From Pristionchus mayeri (lineage: Eukaryota > Nematoda > Chromadorea > Rhabditida > Neodiplogasteridae): 64,000 bases of DNA. The stretch covers positions 7,564,001 through 7,628,000 of the forward strand of contig BTRK01000004.1 of the NCBI GenBank assembly GCA_036245805.1. The letters run 5' to 3'. Both the position numbers and the translations under genes were made by a program. The notes under the pieces were generated by a model. It made no database searches and was not told where the DNA came from. It saw nothing but the letters and a program-made list of their open reading frames with translations. This document shows positions 59,947 through 64,000 of the stretch, one piece after another (the first letter of the stretch is position 1; each line of letters opens with the position of its first letter).

Positions 59947-60945
59947 CAAGGAAATTCCCGAAGAATACATTAAACGATATAGCTATGGTTTGAATAAATT
60001 AATTGCAAATAAATAATGTTGTTGAAACTTGTACAAGTACCTGTGGTAGTTTTCCGCACTTGCACCAACATAAAGTGAAAGTAAAACTCGCACTTGCAGT
60101 GAAAGTGTGCAGCGTGCAGTCAACATCTGCTTGAGAGGAAACGAGGACGCTCAACATTCTCGACTAGTAAATATATCATATGGACGTCGGCAGAGAGAAA
60201 ATCAAACAAATATCGGGATATCTTTGTGCGTATCATTGATTGAATACTCTGATATTCGGTACTCTATTAATTTCTTTGCATAACATTGGTGGAATCATAC
60301 ATGCAAAAAAGATATTTAACACAATGTTGTTGTTTGCATTATCAAGTCGCGGAAGATGGAGTAAGCATGTGCGCACCACGTGTTGCCTACTTGCAGCACT
60401 TCTTGATTGCTCCTGAGCTGCTGCGGCTGCACTGGCATTCACCCTACTTCACAGCTTCAATAAATGGCTCGTTCACAAAACATGTGTTGAAACGATATGT
60501 TTGCCCTTTTACTTGAGAGTGCACGAGATTGGTTCTCTATTCGCAATTCTCTCCCGTCTCTCTTCCTGGCACAATGCTGAGCGGAGAAAGGGAGTATGAA
60601 CAGCTGTCGATGACTAATAACATTGTTACTTCGAACCCTTAACTGAGCGGGATCAACGAATTTCGAACGAAATTTGGATCGAATGTGTAGCAGAGTGTGT
60701 GCCGGGGAGTTTGCACGGTACAGCTTTTGAACGTCTGGTGACTCTGGTAAACGAGGGATTCCGAATCCAGAAGAAACACCAGACACCGAAAGCTGTCAGC
60801 TATGCATTCATGAAATCAGTACAAATATCCAGAAACTTATCCGTGATTCATTCGATTCGTTCATCTTCCTTTCAGAGCTTCATTCTAATCAAACATATTT
60901 TATCATAATGCCATATTTTTGCATATTTTCTGCCAAAATAAGGAA
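59947..60945. other. Intergenic with low-copy repeat pieces
   Basis: The part near 60330-60430 resembles 44838-44895. A short open piece near 60700-60830 (GTAFERLVTLVNEGFRIQKK) looks coding-like but has no confirmed partner. Nothing else is assigned. Confidence 0.4.
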
Positions 60946-60951
60946 TTTCAG
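60946..60951 (+). promoter_or_regulatory. Probable trans-splice acceptor of the 61076 gene
   Basis: The TTTCAG consensus lies four bases before the first copy of the duplicated start site (ATG at 60956). Before the MITE inserted, it would have sat directly upstream of the coding start, as acceptors do in copies A and B. Confidence 0.5.
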
Positions 60952-60962
60952 TAGGATGAACT

Positions 60963-61072
60963 AGAGTTCTAGAAACGATACCACGGTATCTTCATTTTCC
61001 ATACTCTCTCACCGATCTACCGGTCTAGAGAGTGTGTGAAATGAAGAGACGAAGGCCCGAATTACGAATTCT
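60963..61072. repeat. Palindromic MITE, family A, on a start codon
   Basis: A 110 bp inverted repeat (agagttctagaaacg to acgaattct) flanked by exact 10 bp repeats aggatgaact at 60953-60962 and 61073-61082. The repeat contains the gene's start codon and the next codon, so both copies carry ATGAAC. The upstream copy reads ATG AAC TAG because the element supplies a stop. Confidence 0.93.
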
Positions 61073-61075
61073 AGG

Positions 61076-62231
61076 ATGAACTCGCTTCTCTGTCTCGTCG
61101 TCCTCGTCGATGTCGCCTTTGCTGCTCCTTCCGACAGACAACAGAAGCTGCTCAAGATCTTCGGAGAAGACATCAACATCACTCGTGCCGAAGGAATCAT
61201 CGAAGAGGAGGCCAAGAGGGTCGGCGTGTCCACTGATGAGTACTACGATGCTTGCACTGGTAGGTGGACTGAGAAATTCCTGAAACGGATCGCGGAGCAA
61301 ATGAATGTGATACGAATTTCTATCACAACTGATTAGCCAAATTATGCATCCAACCTGTTCGTATAATGTAAAAGAGATGAAAAGGTACGATATGAGCACT
61401 CAGCTGACTCGGATGCTATGGAGTTCACGAAGGAAGAGCAGGAGGACTTCAAGAGTGAGGCCGCGGCTCTCGCCCAACTAAAGGGAACTCAATTCAACAG
61501 CAGAGACGAGGTTAGTGCAATCAATCTTTCATTTTTACTTTTTATACTAAATCAATTGTTTAGCGGAAAAATATTCTAGGTGCTTTCCACGCTCGAGCAG
61601 CACGCGCCCAAGACCTATGCTGCACTAGAGAAACGAGTGGTTCTCATCGATAATTACATGCCCAAGTTGGACGCTGGCGCCCAGGAATTCGTTCGCAAGG
61701 TGTGTTATTTACCAAAAATAATGTAATTCGTCTGAACTTCAATAGCCTTATCAGATGAGAACATGAAGATATTTGTCTTTTAGTTCGGCGATTTCCTTCT
61801 CGACGTCGTCGTGATTCTCTCGAATGCCGAGAACGACTTCCTCGGACAACTCGCAGTTCTCAACAACACTGTCGAGCAGGCATGTTCATTTGTTTATTGT
61901 GAAACCCCACTACTCATTGTAAAAACACGTTGGTACTGGAAAAAGTGATAGTCCACGTACCATATTTTGCCAATGTTTTTTGTGTCACAGCAAACTGCCG
62001 CTCTCACTAGAATTCTTGTTTTCTCTTTTTTTGGCCTCGAAATAACAATCACTGTATGAACAACTCATGATATTTCAGTTGTACGCCGACCACCGTGCCC
62101 TGTCTCATGAGTCGAAGGATTCCCTCGATAGAACCTTCTGCATCAACGGAGCACTGCGCATTGCTGCCAACGGGAAGGTCGAGGCATTCCTCGGATTCGT
62201 GAAGGCACTCCGTGTCCTCATCGAGAACTAA
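61076..62231 (+). CDS. Small secreted helical protein, copy C
   Basis: Exons 61076-61259, 61404-61510, 61580-61699, 61784-61879 and 62079-62231 give 219 residues. This is the same five-exon plan as copies A and B at 33-36 kb, with exons 3 and 4 identical in length. Signal peptide MNSLLCLVVLVDVAFA; conserved blocks DRQQKLLKIFGED, EEEAKRVGVSTDEYYDACTG, APKTYAALEKRV, NAENDFLGQLAVL and KDSLDRTFCINGALRIA. The fourth intron starts with GC (GAGCAG then GCATGT), where A and B have GTAAGT. A MITE separates the start codon from the presumed trans-splice acceptor. Polyadenylation signal aataaa at 62249-62254. Function unknown. Confidence 0.85.
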
Positions 62232-62254
62232 TTAATTGTTTGGTGTGAAATAAA

Positions 62255-64000
62255 CTATATTCTACATTTGCCTAACTTGTTTGATAACACAAGAAAATCG
62301 TCCTACATCGATCTAATAATCTCGTAATGCATACTCACATGTAGGTAAGTGAACTTGAAGGTGAAAAGGGAACTTGTGTATTGTCACCATTTCAATTTTA
62401 TTCAAATGTAGAAGAACTTCCTACTATTTTCCTGTTTTTTTTGTTGCGTTCTTCATTTGTGCTTATCTATAAAAGTATGCACACAAAGCCTGTAATATCA
62501 ATATTTAGAAAATAACACTGTAGTGCAAATTCTGTAAAAATTACAAACGGTGACTGAAAACTACTGTTGCTCCTATGATTGGAGGCGAGAAAAGACAACT
62601 CCAAACGAGTTGTTTCTAATATCCACACAATAACAATGGTGGTAATATCTATTATGCAAACGTCGTTAGTGCACCTACCATCTTGCATGACTATTCTTCC
62701 AACCTCTGATTTCGCGAGTTTTATCGCATGAGTCATAGCTGACGCATGCTCACTCTGCCTTTCCGTCCCTTTTCTTCTCTCTAACTCGCCTCGACTAGAG
62801 CGCGCCTTCTCTAGCACCTATATATTCTCGGCGCTTGCTCACTCTGCCGAGTTGGTCCGGACCTCGATGGGTTATCTTCTTTGCGTGAATTCCCCATCGA
62901 GAATCTCCACGACTGCTCCCTTTTGCCTTCAGACTACACAATGTTTTGATTGTTCTATCGATTTTAATGCAATGTTATGGCTATATTTACAATAAATATA
63001 AAGCATTTTAATCTGTCGGTTTTCATTCAAAGCAAATTTCGAATTGCACTTTTCTCATTGCAACCTCCCACCAGCCTGTTTCGCATCTCATCAGTTCACA
63101 CTGTTCGATTATAATCGATTTAATATGCGATAAGTATAGCGCACATTTCAGAATATTGGAACTTTTATCAAAATATTGAACAAAGAGTAGCGTAGTATTT
63201 ATGAGGTTAATTGTTTCGGGATCCAGAAGAGACTACAGCTAGAATTGTGTTTGATTTGAATTTGAAGACGGCTCGACGGATGGCAGGAGTAAATATGAAG
63301 AGACACCTGAGACATTGATAATATTAATGATTGTCTTTTTAAAATTTATTTCCAGGTAATGTAACAGCATTTTATAAGGGGTGAGCAGGAGATGAGAGAG
63401 CGCAGAGAATGGAGAGAAATCTCTCGCGAATTTACACGTTCTCTCGCGATTGGTCTCGAATCGAATGTTTGGAAATTTGCTATAGAATACAGTGCAATGT
63501 CTCACCAAAAGGGAGTTATCGACGCTATTCCCAGAAACATCCACTGAGCGTAACCACAGAATCGCACTTTGGCATAGCGAGCGAGTGCCTGCAATTAATC
63601 TTTGATATCTCTATGAACATCACCAGATCTGACATTGTTGATGAAGTAAAACATGTAGAATAGGTAGGAAACGACGCTCGTTATCATCAATCTCATCTCA
63701 ACGCTCGAACTAAAAACGGTCAAATTACGTGGCTTCACACTAGAGGTCGATAAACGAGATTACGGTTTCTTATTTCTACTCGCTCTCTAGGCTGCTGATG
63801 TATGGAGTAAAGAAATCGTGATATCTTTTTTTTCAGATTTTCCTTCAGTCTATAAATTAATACGTTACCTGTTATTCTGAGGTTGCGTAATTAGCTTTTT
63901 CTCTCGCTTTATAAGTATCGCTAAGAAAATGTTTACGAAAAGCGTAATGAGGCTCACGGCCGTTGATTTACAATCACAGATAAGTTGTAGAGTCTGAAAA
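62255..64000. other. Intergenic to window end, nothing assigned
   Basis: No gene is supported. A degenerate family A-like palindrome is recognisable near 63735-63825 (tctactcgctctctaggctg and surroundings). A GA/CT-rich stretch near 62740-62830 is the only other structure. Confidence 0.45.

Noticed and set aside
1..64000. CRISPR array, riboswitch, prophage or operon
   Set aside because: The window is eukaryotic. The tandem repeats lack CRISPR spacer structure, and no prokaryotic signals were seen.

Overview
The window is nuclear DNA of a free-living type nematode. The evidence is the gene content: two Str-class and one Srh-class serpentine chemoreceptors, a warthog (hedgehog-related) gene with a Hog autoprocessing domain, and an invertebrate-type lysozyme very like nematode ilys proteins. 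Gene structure agrees: many small exons, mostly 40-60 nt introns and TTTCAG-type acceptors. The many short exons suggest a diplogastrid such as Pristionchus, but that is inference. No bacterial, viral or organellar genes were seen.

Layout. 1-6.4 kb: gene-poor with small palindromic MITEs. 6.4-8.4 kb (+): Str receptor. 9.3-10.4 kb (+): i-type lysozyme, convergent with a damaged phospholipase-A2-like gene (10.8-11.4 kb, -). 12.1-12.6 kb: foldback element; 13.3 kb: tRNA-derived SINE; 13.7-15.0 kb: a complete but frameshifted maT-type (DD37D) mariner. 15.4-16.8 kb (+): Srh receptor. 17.6-22.4 kb (-): warthog gene, 19 exons, with four MITEs in its introns and an in-frame TAG in the apparent signal peptide. 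22.4-31 kb: mostly unassigned, with a few possible coding pieces. 31.1-32.7 kb: long inverted repeat. 32.9-36 kb: two near-identical secreted-protein genes in head-to-head inverted duplication. 36.2-38.0 kb (-) and 52.8-55.4 kb (+): two damaged FkbM/Methyltransf_22-like paralogues in opposite orientation. 38.5-39.8 kb: non-autonomous mariner. 41.0-44.7 kb (+): Str pseudogene with a 1.9 kb foldback in one intron. 45.7-51.9 kb: three complete foldback elements and one half element back to back. 56.5-58.0 kb: almost perfectly homogeneous heptamer minisatellite. 58.1-59.9 kb (+): unknown gene with GC-AG introns. 61.1-62.2 kb (+): third member of the secreted-protein family.

The most interesting feature is a set of short palindromic MITEs (families A, B and C, about 95-112 bp, 8-10 bp target duplications) that sit exactly on exon boundaries. 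In two genes the target duplication copies a 5' splice site, in a third it copies the start codon, and in a fourth it lies on a 3' splice site. A separate Harbinger-like MITE (3 bp TWA duplication) makes a GTAAGT splice donor at its end. This resembles introner biology, although here the elements enlarge existing introns and 5' UTRs and no new intron is shown. All gene models were read by eye; lesions at homopolymers or single bases could be assembly errors.
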